Source: UBA7359 sp047618295
GTDB taxonomy: Bacteria; Pseudomonadota; Gammaproteobacteria; Eutrophobiales; Eutrophobiaceae
Assembly: GCA_047618295.1 (NCBI GenBank)
Contig: JBLHKL010000024.1
Location: forward strand, 1-21,864
Direction of reading: 5' to 3'
DNA: 21,864 nt
The translations under genes and the position numbers were made by a program. Within the stretch, counting starts at the first letter, position 1. Each line of letters starts with the position of its first letter. A model generated the notes under the pieces. It was not told the origin of the DNA, searched no databases, and was given only the letters and a program-made list of their open reading frames with translations. Shown here in pieces: positions 1 to 7,252 of this stretch.

Positions 1-387
1 AGTCTGGCAAATCAAACCGACTGCGCCATCTTGCTTGATATGGGGCATTTAGTTTCTTATGAAATGGCAAGTGGCCGCAGTGTATTGGAGGCAATAGATG
101 AATTACCAGTTGAACGTGTCATTGAAGTCCATATTGCCGGTGGTCGCCTGAAGGAGGGTAATGCCGGGCCAATTTATGTTGATGCACATGAATGTGAGAT
201 TGTTAAACAAACATGGCAGATGTTGGAAGCCATGTTACCGAGGTTGCCCAATGTCAAAGCCGTTTGTTATGAATGCGAAGGTGTAAATGAAAGTAGCGTG
301 CTTGCTACATTAAAAAGAATACGAAAGATTGTCCGAGAAAAAAGTAACTGTGAAGCACTAGTTGCGACTTTGGATAAAGAAGCATGA
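1..387 (+). CDS. DUF692/MNIO-family iron-dependent oxidase, C-terminal part
   Basis: The reading frame is open from the left edge, so the N-terminus lies outside the window. The visible part has the C-terminal half of a DUF692 TIM-barrel: LLDMGH near positions 28-45, then VIEVHIAGG, then a DAH motif near 181-189, and a late YECEG strand. Members of this family (MbnB, TglH, BufB) are multinuclear non-heme iron oxidases that modify cysteine or other residues of ribosomal peptides, usually with a dedicated partner protein. The stop codon overlaps the start of the next gene by four bases (ATGA), implying translational coupling. The residues after LLD (MGH, where many members have an asparagine-rich stretch) suggest a subfamily away from the best-studied ones. 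The family call is from recalled motifs. The substrate is unknown, and a precursor peptide gene, if present, should lie upstream. Confidence 0.8.
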   Translation, partial: SLANQTDCAILLDMGHLVSYEMASGRSVLEAIDELPVERVIEVHIAGGRLKEGNAGPIYVDAHECEIVKQTWQMLEAMLPRLPNVKAVCYECEGVNESSVLATLKRIRKIVREKSNCEALVATLDKEA

Positions 388-1301
388 GTTTTCAGGAACA
401 GGAACGCGCCTTATTCGATTTATTGTTCGATAGCAGTGTACGTGAGAATTTTTGTAAGGATTCAACGACAGCGCTTCATCAATATGAATTAAATGAAGAG
501 GAACGAAATGACTTCAATACCATTCGGCCAGATGCATTAGAACTGGATGCAAAGATTCGAGCTGATCTATTGTTGTCTCATTTCTGTCGAGCCTTTCCCG
601 TTAGCTTTAGCATCCTCTCCTCTGTTGATGGTGGACTCGATGTATTAATGAGTTTGGTTGATGTACTAACGATGCGAACTGCGTCTATAGAGCGCTCGAC
701 ATTATTTGGTAGACGTATCGGAGAAAGTTTAAATGCACTTTCATTTAGTTCTGCGGATGAGCAAACTAAAGTCTCTGCGATATTGGAAGTAGAACTCGGC
801 ATGGTCTGGACCAGTGCAACTTTAAAACGCGAAGTACTGGAAAATGGTCAACTTCATATTAAATCAACACAGCTCGATCAAAGTTGGTCTAGTAAGAACA
901 TCAAATTAGCGCCGTATGTCTGTGTAGCAATGATTCCTGAATCGTATGAAAAATTAAAAAAATCATTTTGCCCAGATGCAGAATGCGATCTTTGGCGTAG
1001 CTTAAACAAAAAGCCGCTTGCCGCGTCAAGACGAAATAAAATTTTAGAAAAAGATGATCCAAGATTATTCATCGCCCGTGCCCATGTCAGTCATATGTCG
1101 CAATGCGAACCAACGATTGATCAAAAAACCGCTGAACTCAACGAAGGATTTGCCTCATTATTTCAACATGTGAATGGCACAGTCAGTGTTGACTATATAT
1201 TAGAGCAGCTCAAACAAATCGGCGCTCAGGAAGAAATGCTACAAAGTATAAAAGCCACGTTTCAGCAGTTACTCGAAAGCGAGATGTTGGAGCTGGTATA
1301 A
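384..1301 (+). CDS. Putative partner protein of the DUF692/MNIO oxidase
   Basis: This 305-residue soluble protein has no signal peptide or membrane segment. Its start overlaps the upstream DUF692 stop (ATGA), so the two are almost certainly co-translated. The N-terminal ~90 residues look helical and contain a pattern (short helices, then RADLLLSHFCRAFP) reminiscent of proteins found beside DUF692 oxidases. The last ~55 residues (from about LNEGFASLFQHV to the end) have the alternating pattern of a small winged-helix or peptide-recognition domain. I cannot assign it to MbnC, TglI or the DUF2063/BufC families with confidence. The role as substrate-delivery or recognition partner is inferred from position and is not shown by any catalytic motif. 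No terminator hairpin with a T-tract is visible after it. Confidence 0.6.
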   Translation: MSFQEQERALFDLLFDSSVRENFCKDSTTALHQYELNEEERNDFNTIRPDALELDAKIRADLLLSHFCRAFPVSFSILSSVDGGLDVLMSLVDVLTMRTASIERSTLFGRRIGESLNALSFSSADEQTKVSAILEVELGMVWTSATLKREVLENGQLHIKSTQLDQSWSSKNIKLAPYVCVAMIPESYEKLKKSFCPDAECDLWRSLNKKPLAASRRNKILEKDDPRLFIARAHVSHMSQCEPTIDQKTAELNEGFASLFQHVNGTVSVDYILEQLKQIGAQEEMLQSIKATFQQLLESEMLELV

Positions 1302-1509
1302 CAATAAAAGTTATATTCAAATTGAGACGATTAATTGACCTGTTAATCAATGCACGTTTGAGGCTGAAATACACTTTCTAAAGCAGTTTTGTCCGCCTAT
1401 TTATTTGTTCTGGAATTACTCGCTGATGAATGCTTTTTCTCTTGAAGTCTGGATAAATAGCCCCATTAACCAATTAACGCGTTATCTTTACTGAATCTCA
1501 GCGGATTTG

Positions 1510-1518
1510 TGGCATAAT
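1510..1518 (+). promoter_or_regulatory. Candidate extended -10 promoter of yajC-secDF
   Basis: The bases TGGCATAAT form an extended -10 element (TGn followed by a near-consensus hexamer) about 30 bases before the yajC start codon. No good -35 box is visible 16-18 bases upstream, which is tolerable for an extended -10 promoter. The call is by motif only. The preceding gap (1302-1509) holds nothing else I recognise apart from weak short inverted repeats. Confidence 0.5.
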
Positions 1519-1548
1519 GCGCGCTTTTTAAACACCGAGAACTTATCA

Positions 1549-1875
1549 ATGTTGGAATTTTTTGTTAGTAATGCATGGGCAGCGCCCGCATCACAGGAAG
1601 CTGGTCTGATGCAGTTTTTGCCGCTAATTATACTATTTGGCGTTTTTTACTTTTTCCTGATCCGACCCCAACTGAAGCAGGCAAAACAGCACAAGGCGCT
1701 GATTTCTGCCTTAACCAAGGGTGATGAAATCGCCACAAATGGCGGCATACTCGGAAAAATAAAAGAGGTTGGTGATAACTTCCTTTTAGTTGAGATTGCA
1801 GAAGGCACAGATGTGAAGGTACAAAAACAGTCTGTCTCTGTTGTTATGCCGAAAGGCACGCTAAAAACCCTTTAA
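1549..1875 (+). CDS. yajC: Sec translocon accessory subunit YajC
   Basis: This is a small inner-membrane protein of 108 residues from the ATG at 1549. It has an alanine-rich N-terminus (NAWAAPASQ), one strong membrane segment (about residues 20-40, LPLIILFGVFYFFLIRP), and the conserved cytosolic domain with RPQLKQAKQHK and the LTKGDEIATNGGILGKI motif. YajC associates with SecD and SecF, which follow directly. An in-frame TTG at 1507 would add 14 residues but overlaps the candidate promoter -10 element; the ATG at 1549 gives the usual YajC N-terminus and length. In Escherichia coli this cluster follows queA-tgt; here tgt is not adjacent and an MNIO gene pair lies upstream instead. Confidence 0.95.
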   Translation: MLEFFVSNAWAAPASQEAGLMQFLPLIILFGVFYFFLIRPQLKQAKQHKALISALTKGDEIATNGGILGKIKEVGDNFLLVEIAEGTDVKVQKQSVSVVMPKGTLKTL

Positions 1876-1918
1876 GTTAAACTATTAAAAATACATTACT
1901 TTTAAGTAGGCTATTGTC

Positions 1919-3778
1919 ATGAATCGTTATTCTCCCTGGAAATACAGTTTTATTCTTTTGTTAGTTGGTTTGGGAGTCTTGTTTGCACTGCCAAACTTGT
2001 ATGACAAAGATCCGTCACTGCAAATTTCTGCCTCTGGCGCATCTGAGATCAGTGAATTAACTGAATTTCAGATTAGCACAGCGCTAGAAGAAGCTGGGAT
2101 AGCGTTTAAGTCAATTAAGGTAGGACTAGAAAATCTGACTATCCTATTTGATGACACGGGGACTCAACTTAAAGCGAAGACTGTCGTAGAAAAATCATTA
2201 GGCAGAAACTACTCGGTGGCACTCAATTTAGCCCCGGCAACACCTGACTGGCTAGCCAAATTTGGTGCTGAGCCCATGTTTCTAGGTCTCGATCTACGCG
2301 GCGGTGTTCATTTCTTGATGCAAGTGGATATGGAAGCGGCCGTTTCCAAGGCGGAAGATCGATATATGTCCGATTTGCGCAGCATATTACGAGAAAACAA
2401 AGTTCGCTATAAAACAATTACACGCGGCAAAGAAGGTGGTTTATTGGTTCGTTTTAAAGATGATGATGAACGCAATAGTGGACAGACACTAATCGAGGAT
2501 GAATTTCAGGAGCTTGATGTCACAGTTCTGGAAGCAGGTAGTGATGAATCACAATTGGTTGCGAAGTTAAAAGAACAAGTTGTACTCGAAACGCAAAAGC
2601 TAGCCTTACAACAAAATATTACAACACTCAGGAAACGTGTAAATGAGTTGGGTGTTGCAGAACCGGTTATTCAACAGCAAGGTCTTAGTCGAATCGTAGT
2701 ACAACTTCCCGGTGTACAAGATACAGCAAAAGCAAAGAACATATTGGGTGCTACCGCTACGCTTGAGTTCAGAATGGTCGATGAAGATCATATTGCGCAA
2801 GATGCTGTGGATGGCCGTGTCCCAGCAGGTTCAAAACTTTATTATCAACGTGGTGGACAGCCTATTCTTTTGGAAAAACAGGTGATGCTGACTGGTGATT
2901 CAATTATTGATGCGGCATCAGGTATCGATGGTTTAAGTGGTCAACCCAATGTAACCATTACCCTTGATGGGAAGGGTGCAAAACGAATGAGCGCCGCGAC
3001 GCGCGACAATGTGGGTAAACGACTCGCGGTTGTTTTCATAGAAAATAAAGTAGAAGTCGTTGAAGAAAATGGCGAGCTTGTTGAAAAGAAAGAAATAATA
3101 GAAGAAGTCATTAATGCAGCGGTCATCCGCGAGCAACTCGGAAAACGCTTTCAAATTACCGGTCTTGAATCAACAAAAGAAGCAAGAACACTCGCACTAT
3201 TACTCCGTGCCGGCGCATTGGCAGCACCAATTTACATTATAGAAGAACGTACCGTCGGCCCAAGCTTAGGACAGGATAATATCGATAAAGGCTTTAATTC
3301 AGTACTAATTGGGTTTGCACTGGTACTTGTGTTTATGGCTGTTTATTACAAGGTCTTTGGTCTTATTGCCAATGTAGCACTAGCTTTAAACTTGGTCTTG
3401 ATCGTTGCCTTGTTATCATTACTGCAAGCTACGTTGACGCTACCAGGCATTGCCGGGATTGTATTGACGGTAGGTATGGCGGTTGATGCCAACGTGTTGA
3501 TCTTTGAGCGTATTCGCGAAGAGATTCGTAACGGGAATTCACCTCAAGCTAGTATTCACTCTGGTTATGAAAAAGCGTTCTCAACGATTGCGGATGCAAA
3601 TATTACAACCTTGATTGCGGCATTAGTCTTATTCAGTTTTGGTACCGGACCTATTAAAGGCTTCGCAGTCACATTGTCATTGGGTATTTTGTCGTCAATG
3701 TTCACTGCTATTATGGTATCGCGCGGCTTAGTCAATTTAATCTATGGCGGGCGTCGCATAGAGAAGTTGAAAATATAA
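1919..3778 (+). CDS. secD: Protein translocase subunit SecD
   Basis: SecD partners SecF in the inner membrane and uses the proton gradient to help pull translocating proteins into the periplasm. The 619-residue length is close to the 615 of E. coli. One membrane segment lies near residues 9-26, followed by a long periplasmic region. That region contains the LGLDLRGGVHFL motif and the paired domain with NELGVAEPVIQQQG. Five C-terminal membrane segments follow. Asp523 sits in GMAVDANVLIFERI, the proton-relay aspartate region (E. coli D519). The closing block with ADANITTLIAAL is also diagnostic. It lies 43 bases after yajC and 39 bases before secF, with no terminator between them, so a yajC-secD-secF operon is likely. 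Confidence 0.98.
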   Translation: MNRYSPWKYSFILLLVGLGVLFALPNLYDKDPSLQISASGASEISELTEFQISTALEEAGIAFKSIKVGLENLTILFDDTGTQLKAKTVVEKSLGRNYSVALNLAPATPDWLAKFGAEPMFLGLDLRGGVHFLMQVDMEAAVSKAEDRYMSDLRSILRENKVRYKTITRGKEGGLLVRFKDDDERNSGQTLIEDEFQELDVTVLEAGSDESQLVAKLKEQVVLETQKLALQQNITTLRKRVNELGVAEPVIQQQGLSRIVVQLPGVQDTAKAKNILGATATLEFRMVDEDHIAQDAVDGRVPAGSKLYYQRGGQPILLEKQVMLTGDSIIDAASGIDGLSGQPNVTITLDGKGAKRMSAATRDNVGKRLAVVFIENKVEVVEENGELVEKKEIIEEVINAAVIREQLGKRFQITGLESTKEARTLALLLRAGALAAPIYIIEERTVGPSLGQDNIDKGFNSVLIGFALVLVFMAVYYKVFGLIANVALALNLVLIVALLSLLQATLTLPGIAGIVLTVGMAVDANVLIFERIREEIRNGNSPQASIHSGYEKAFSTIADANITTLIAALVLFSFGTGPIKGFAVTLSLGILSSMFTAIMVSRGLVNLIYGGRRIEKLKI

Positions 3779-3817
3779 AAAACTGAAATCCAGAACGTAT
3801 CACGTAGAGAATTTATC

Positions 3818-4753
3818 ATGGAAATGCAAAAAACACGGTTTAATTTTGACTTTATGAGTAAACGGAAGGTTGGCTTAATAATTTCCAGTTTACTGATCAT
3901 CATGTCTATTATTTCAATGTCTTTGGAAGGTTTAACCTTTGGAATTGATTTTACCGGAGGCACATTGATTGAGGTTGGTTATTCAGAGTCTGTTGATCTA
4001 GATAGCATTCGAACTTCTTTAAGTAATTCAGAGTTTAAAGATGCCGTTATTCAGTACTTCGGTTCTGCTAACGATGTCTTAATTAGAATCCCACCGAGCG
4101 AAGGTTTAAACAACGCGGATATTAGTAATAAAATATTGAGCTTACTTGGGGATGCGGGTTCAAACATTGAAATGCGTCGAATTGAATTTGTTGGTCCGCA
4201 GGTTGGTGAAGAACTAAAAGACGATGGTGGCTTAGCCATGATCTATGCGTTGATGGGTATCTTTATCTATGTCGCGCTACGTTTTCAGAGACGCTTTGCT
4301 GTCGGTGCAATTGCAGCACTTGTGCACGATGTATTGATCACATTGGGTATTTTTTCAATTACACACTTTGATTTTGATTTAACGGTACTTGCGGCAATAC
4401 TTGCCGTGATTGGTTATTCCTTGAACGATACTATTGTTGTCTTTGATCGTGTTCGTGAAAATTTTCATAAAGTTCGCGAGGCAACACCTATAGAAATATT
4501 TAACGTTTCGCTAAACCAAACGTTGAGTAGAACATTAGTGACTTCATTAACAACACTATTTGTATTAGCGGCGTTGTTTATCTTTGGCGGTGAAATAATT
4601 CATAGCTTTGCGACAGCTTTGATTATTGGTGTATTAGTCGGGACCTACTCGTCTATCTTTGTTGCCAGTCCGGTTACCCTAGCTCTGGGTATCACGAAAG
4701 AAGACTTGATGCCGGTGCAGAAGGAAGGCGCCGATTTGGATACGATGCCCTAA
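3818..4753 (+). CDS. secF: Protein translocase subunit SecF
   Basis: SecF is the second half of the SecDF complex, with 311 residues against about 323 in E. coli. Membrane segment 1 lies near residues 18-36 and is followed by the signature FGIDFTGGTLIE. A short periplasmic domain runs to about residue 130, then five membrane segments. Asp204 in IGYSLNDTIVVFDRVRE matches the conserved proton-pathway aspartate of SecF, and SRTLVTSLTTL is the second family motif. The start ATG gives the normal N-terminus. The next gene is 258 bases away across repeat-like DNA, so the operon probably ends here. Confidence 0.98.
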   Translation: MEMQKTRFNFDFMSKRKVGLIISSLLIIMSIISMSLEGLTFGIDFTGGTLIEVGYSESVDLDSIRTSLSNSEFKDAVIQYFGSANDVLIRIPPSEGLNNADISNKILSLLGDAGSNIEMRRIEFVGPQVGEELKDDGGLAMIYALMGIFIYVALRFQRRFAVGAIAALVHDVLITLGIFSITHFDFDLTVLAAILAVIGYSLNDTIVVFDRVRENFHKVREATPIEIFNVSLNQTLSRTLVTSLTTLFVLAALFIFGGEIIHSFATALIIGVLVGTYSSIFVASPVTLALGITKEDLMPVQKEGADLDTMP

Positions 4754-5011
4754 ACAGCTTCTCACGAATGATCTTTTGTCCTCATGCGTCGTCACCTAGA
4801 GGTGCCTACTGTTGGTAAAAATGTGCTCGAATCTTCATTTATTAAATATAAACTCAGATTCTCGGCTTGGCATCCTGCGCCGCTCTGCATCCATGCAGTC
4901 GTGCGCGCTGAACCTCGCCTTATGTACAGGAAGTACGGTATACCGATTTTGCAGGAGCATAAAATCGGTGAAAACAAAATCCCTATCCGTGAAAAGCTAT
5001 TTACCTAAATA
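4754..5011. repeat. Intergenic repeat-bearing region between secF and pdxB
   Basis: This gap contains TGCATCCATGCA (4886-4897), five-base arms around CC. About 27 bases later comes GTACAGGAAGTAC (4924-4936), with four-base GTAC arms. The same kind of pair recurs after sspB near 20907-20945, and single copies occur near 15585 and 21695. The hairpin at 4942-4969 is listed separately. Small open frames here read through the repeats and have no recognisable protein character, so I call no gene. Confidence 0.55.
4942..4969 (+). terminator. Hairpin upstream of pdxB, function uncertain
   Basis: ACCGATTTT (4942-4950) pairs perfectly with AAAATCGGT (4961-4969) around a ten-base loop. No T-run follows, so an intrinsic terminator is doubtful. 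It ends 42 bases before the pdxB start codon and could instead be a 5' leader structure or part of the adjoining repeat. Confidence 0.3.
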
Positions 5012-6157
5012 GTGTCTCAACCACTATCCATTGTTGCTGACCGACAAATACTTCTTGCTGAGGAGACGTTCTCAAAGTTTGGCAAGGTCGAGTTAGTTGA
5101 TGGTCGTTCTATCGATCATTCTACCGTCAAGAACGCCGATGTATTATTAGTCAGATCGGTGACACAGGTTGGTGAATCCCTTTTAAATAATTCCAAGATT
5201 GGTTTTGTCGGCTCTGCCACAAGTGGCATTGACCATATTGATACTGACTATCTCAAAAGATCCAATATCAGTTTTGCCCACGCTCCGGGTAGCAATGCTC
5301 GTTCTGTTGCCGAATATGTCTTGAGTAGTTTGCTGGCAACGGCTGAATTTAATAATTTCGATTTAACAAAAAAAACTGTGGGCATCATTGGCTGTGGTCA
5401 GGTCGGTTCCAGAGTGAAACGTTTTTTGCAATCGCTAGGCGTGCAATGTCTATTAAATGATCCCCCATTAGCAGTCCAAGGTTCAACGGAATCTTTTGTT
5501 GGACTTGAACGGGTTTTGGAAGCAGACATTATTACAATACACGTGCCGCTAACAATAGATGGTAAATACCCAACTAGTAAATTAGTCGATAAATCATTTC
5601 TCGATAGATTAAAAGCTGATGTAGTACTGATTAATACATCACGTGGAGAAGTGGTTGATGAATCCGCCTTATTATCATTTAAAGAAATTAATCCAGAGTC
5701 CACATTGATCCTCGACGTATGGTGCAGTGAGCCAGAAATCAATATTAACTTATTACAACATACCTTTATCGGAACACCGCATATTGCAGGATATAGTTAT
5801 GATGGCAAACTTAAGGCAACGACAATACTTGCCAAAGCTTTGCTGGCAGAGACTAAAAATATGCCGGATATTGCCCAAGTTTTAACGCCCAAATCTGTAA
5901 CAGATGCTATTGAATATAATGATGATACAGCGGTTCAATTAGCCGTAATGCAGACATATGATGTCAGAAGTGATGCTATTGCGCTTAGAGAACTTCTAAG
6001 TATGCCGAGCGGGGAACGCGGGGACTATTTTGATAGTTTAAGAAAGAACTATCCAATAAGACGTGAGTTTACAGACAGGCAAATTAATACAAAAAATTTA
6101 AATAATGAAATGAAACAATGCTTGTTAGAATTGGGGTTTAAAACAGGGTTAGCATGA
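5012..6157 (+). CDS. pdxB: Erythronate-4-phosphate dehydrogenase PdxB
   Basis: PdxB oxidises 4-phospho-D-erythronate in the DXP-dependent route to pyridoxal 5'-phosphate. The 381-residue protein has the D-2-hydroxyacid dehydrogenase layout. The substrate domain includes GSATSGIDHID, the NAD-binding loop is GIIGCGQVGSRV (about residues 124-135), and the catalytic residues are Arg211 (NTSRGEVVD), Glu240 (CSEPEIN) and His257 (GTPHIAGYSYDGK). These align with E. coli Arg208, Glu237 and His254. The GPIxxx-free, GYS/T-type loop and C-terminal dimerisation extension separate it from SerA. The start is GTG with no clear ribosome-binding site. Its stop overlaps purN by four bases. Confidence 0.93.
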   Translation: MSQPLSIVADRQILLAEETFSKFGKVELVDGRSIDHSTVKNADVLLVRSVTQVGESLLNNSKIGFVGSATSGIDHIDTDYLKRSNISFAHAPGSNARSVAEYVLSSLLATAEFNNFDLTKKTVGIIGCGQVGSRVKRFLQSLGVQCLLNDPPLAVQGSTESFVGLERVLEADIITIHVPLTIDGKYPTSKLVDKSFLDRLKADVVLINTSRGEVVDESALLSFKEINPESTLILDVWCSEPEININLLQHTFIGTPHIAGYSYDGKLKATTILAKALLAETKNMPDIAQVLTPKSVTDAIEYNDDTAVQLAVMQTYDVRSDAIALRELLSMPSGERGDYFDSLRKNYPIRREFTDRQINTKNLNNEMKQCLLELGFKTGLA

Positions 6158-6756
6158 AGAAACTTGGCATTTTAGTTTCCGGGCGTGGTAGCAATATGAT
6201 AGCTATAGCGGATGCCTGTGAGCGGGGTGATTTATCAGCCAGTGTTGAACTTGTGATCAGTAATAATAAGGATTCATTAGCAATAGTTTCAGCACAAGAT
6301 AAGAATATTAAAACGGCTCATATAGGTTCAAGCACCTATCCTGACTCTGACGCCTTAGATGAGGCGATGGCTGATGCATTAAACGAGCATAATATTGATC
6401 TTGTCTTATTAGCCGGATTTATGAAAAAGATTGGCCCTAAAGTATTATCGAGCTATAGAGGCAGGATCATTAATATTCACCCTTCTTTGTTACCAAAATT
6501 TGGTGGAAAGGGAATGTTTGGAATTAATGTTCATAGCGCTGTTCTTGCCGCTGGTGAGAAAGAGAGCGGTGTAACTATCCATTTAGTGGATGGAGAATAC
6601 GATGAAGGTGCAATTCTGGCACAGCAATCTGTATCTATTGCGCCCGGTGAGACATCAGAGTCACTGGCAATCAAGGTTTTAAAGGTCGAACATGTTTTAT
6701 TTGCAGAAACAATACAAAAAATAGTAGATGGCAGTATTATATTGCCTTCAGATTAA
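6154..6756 (+). CDS. purN: Phosphoribosylglycinamide formyltransferase PurN
   Basis: PurN transfers a formyl group from 10-formyltetrahydrofolate to GAR, the third step of purine synthesis. The 200-residue protein begins with the phosphate loop SGRGSN (residues 9-14). It contains LAGFMKKI, and the catalytic Asn107 and His109 lie in INIHPSLLPKF, with Asp150 in the GEYDEGAIL segment. These correspond to E. coli Asn106, His108 and Asp144. The segment GGKGMFGINVHSAVL is of the GGKGM type rather than the shorter E. coli form. It is coupled to pdxB through an ATGA overlap. The usual gammaproteobacterial neighbour purM is not here. Confidence 0.95.
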   Translation: MKKLGILVSGRGSNMIAIADACERGDLSASVELVISNNKDSLAIVSAQDKNIKTAHIGSSTYPDSDALDEAMADALNEHNIDLVLLAGFMKKIGPKVLSSYRGRIINIHPSLLPKFGGKGMFGINVHSAVLAAGEKESGVTIHLVDGEYDEGAILAQQSVSIAPGETSESLAIKVLKVEHVLFAETIQKIVDGSIILPSD

Positions 6757-6776
6757 GGACAAGGGGAGAGTTAAAT

Positions 6777-7160
6777 ATGCGCATGTTGCACACAATGTTA
6801 AGAATAGGGAATCTTGAAAAGTCTTTGCAGTTTTATCAAGACGTTCTTGGAATGAAACTATTGCGCAAGCATGACTATCCAGAGTATGAATTCTCATTGG
6901 CCTATCTTGGTTACGGTGATGAATCTGAAACTACAGTCCTGGAGTTAACCCATAATTGGGGAACAGAATCATACGATCTGGGTAATGCATACGGACATAT
7001 TGCCATCGGTGTTGATGATGTTTACAAGACTTGCGACAAAATTAAAGAATTGGGTGGTAATGTTGTAAGAGAGGCGGGACCTATGCAAGGTGGAGATACG
7101 GTTATTGCCTTTGTCGAAGACCCGGATGGCTATAAGATAGAACTACTGGAAGATTTCTAA
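6777..7160 (+). CDS. gloA: Lactoylglutathione lyase (glyoxalase I)
   Basis: Glyoxalase I converts the methylglyoxal-glutathione hemithioacetal to S-lactoylglutathione. The protein is 127 residues, the short bacterial form. All four metal ligands fall at the E. coli positions: His5 (RMLHTMLRI), Glu56 (TVLELTHNWG), His74 (NAYGHIAIG) and Glu122 (KIELLEDF). Short forms of this type are usually nickel-dependent, so a Ni enzyme is inferred. A strong ribosome-binding site (GGGGAGAG) lies just upstream of the ATG. The gene starts 20 bases after purN, so it is probably co-transcribed with pdxB-purN. Confidence 0.97.
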   Translation: MRMLHTMLRIGNLEKSLQFYQDVLGMKLLRKHDYPEYEFSLAYLGYGDESETTVLELTHNWGTESYDLGNAYGHIAIGVDDVYKTCDKIKELGGNVVREAGPMQGGDTVIAFVEDPDGYKIELLEDF

Positions 7161-7252
7161 TAATAAAATAATAAGCTGAACTACTGAGGGGTTAACCCAA
7201 GGTTAAAACCAGCATCTATTTATCCTAAAAACAAAAAATAAACGTTACCCAC

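Noticed and set aside
1507..1548. Upstream TTG start for yajC
   Set aside because: It would place the coding start on top of the extended -10 element and add an N-terminus not typical of YajC. The ATG at 1549 fits better.
4784..5012. Open frames of 60-75 codons between secF and pdxB on both strands
   Set aside because: They run through the intergenic repeat and hairpin, overlap one another in several frames, and show no protein-family character or good ribosome-binding site.
7189..7198. GGGTTAACCC palindrome between gloA and the RND gene
   Set aside because: It is only ten bases with no second copy in the window, so chance or an unidentifiable operator cannot be distinguished.
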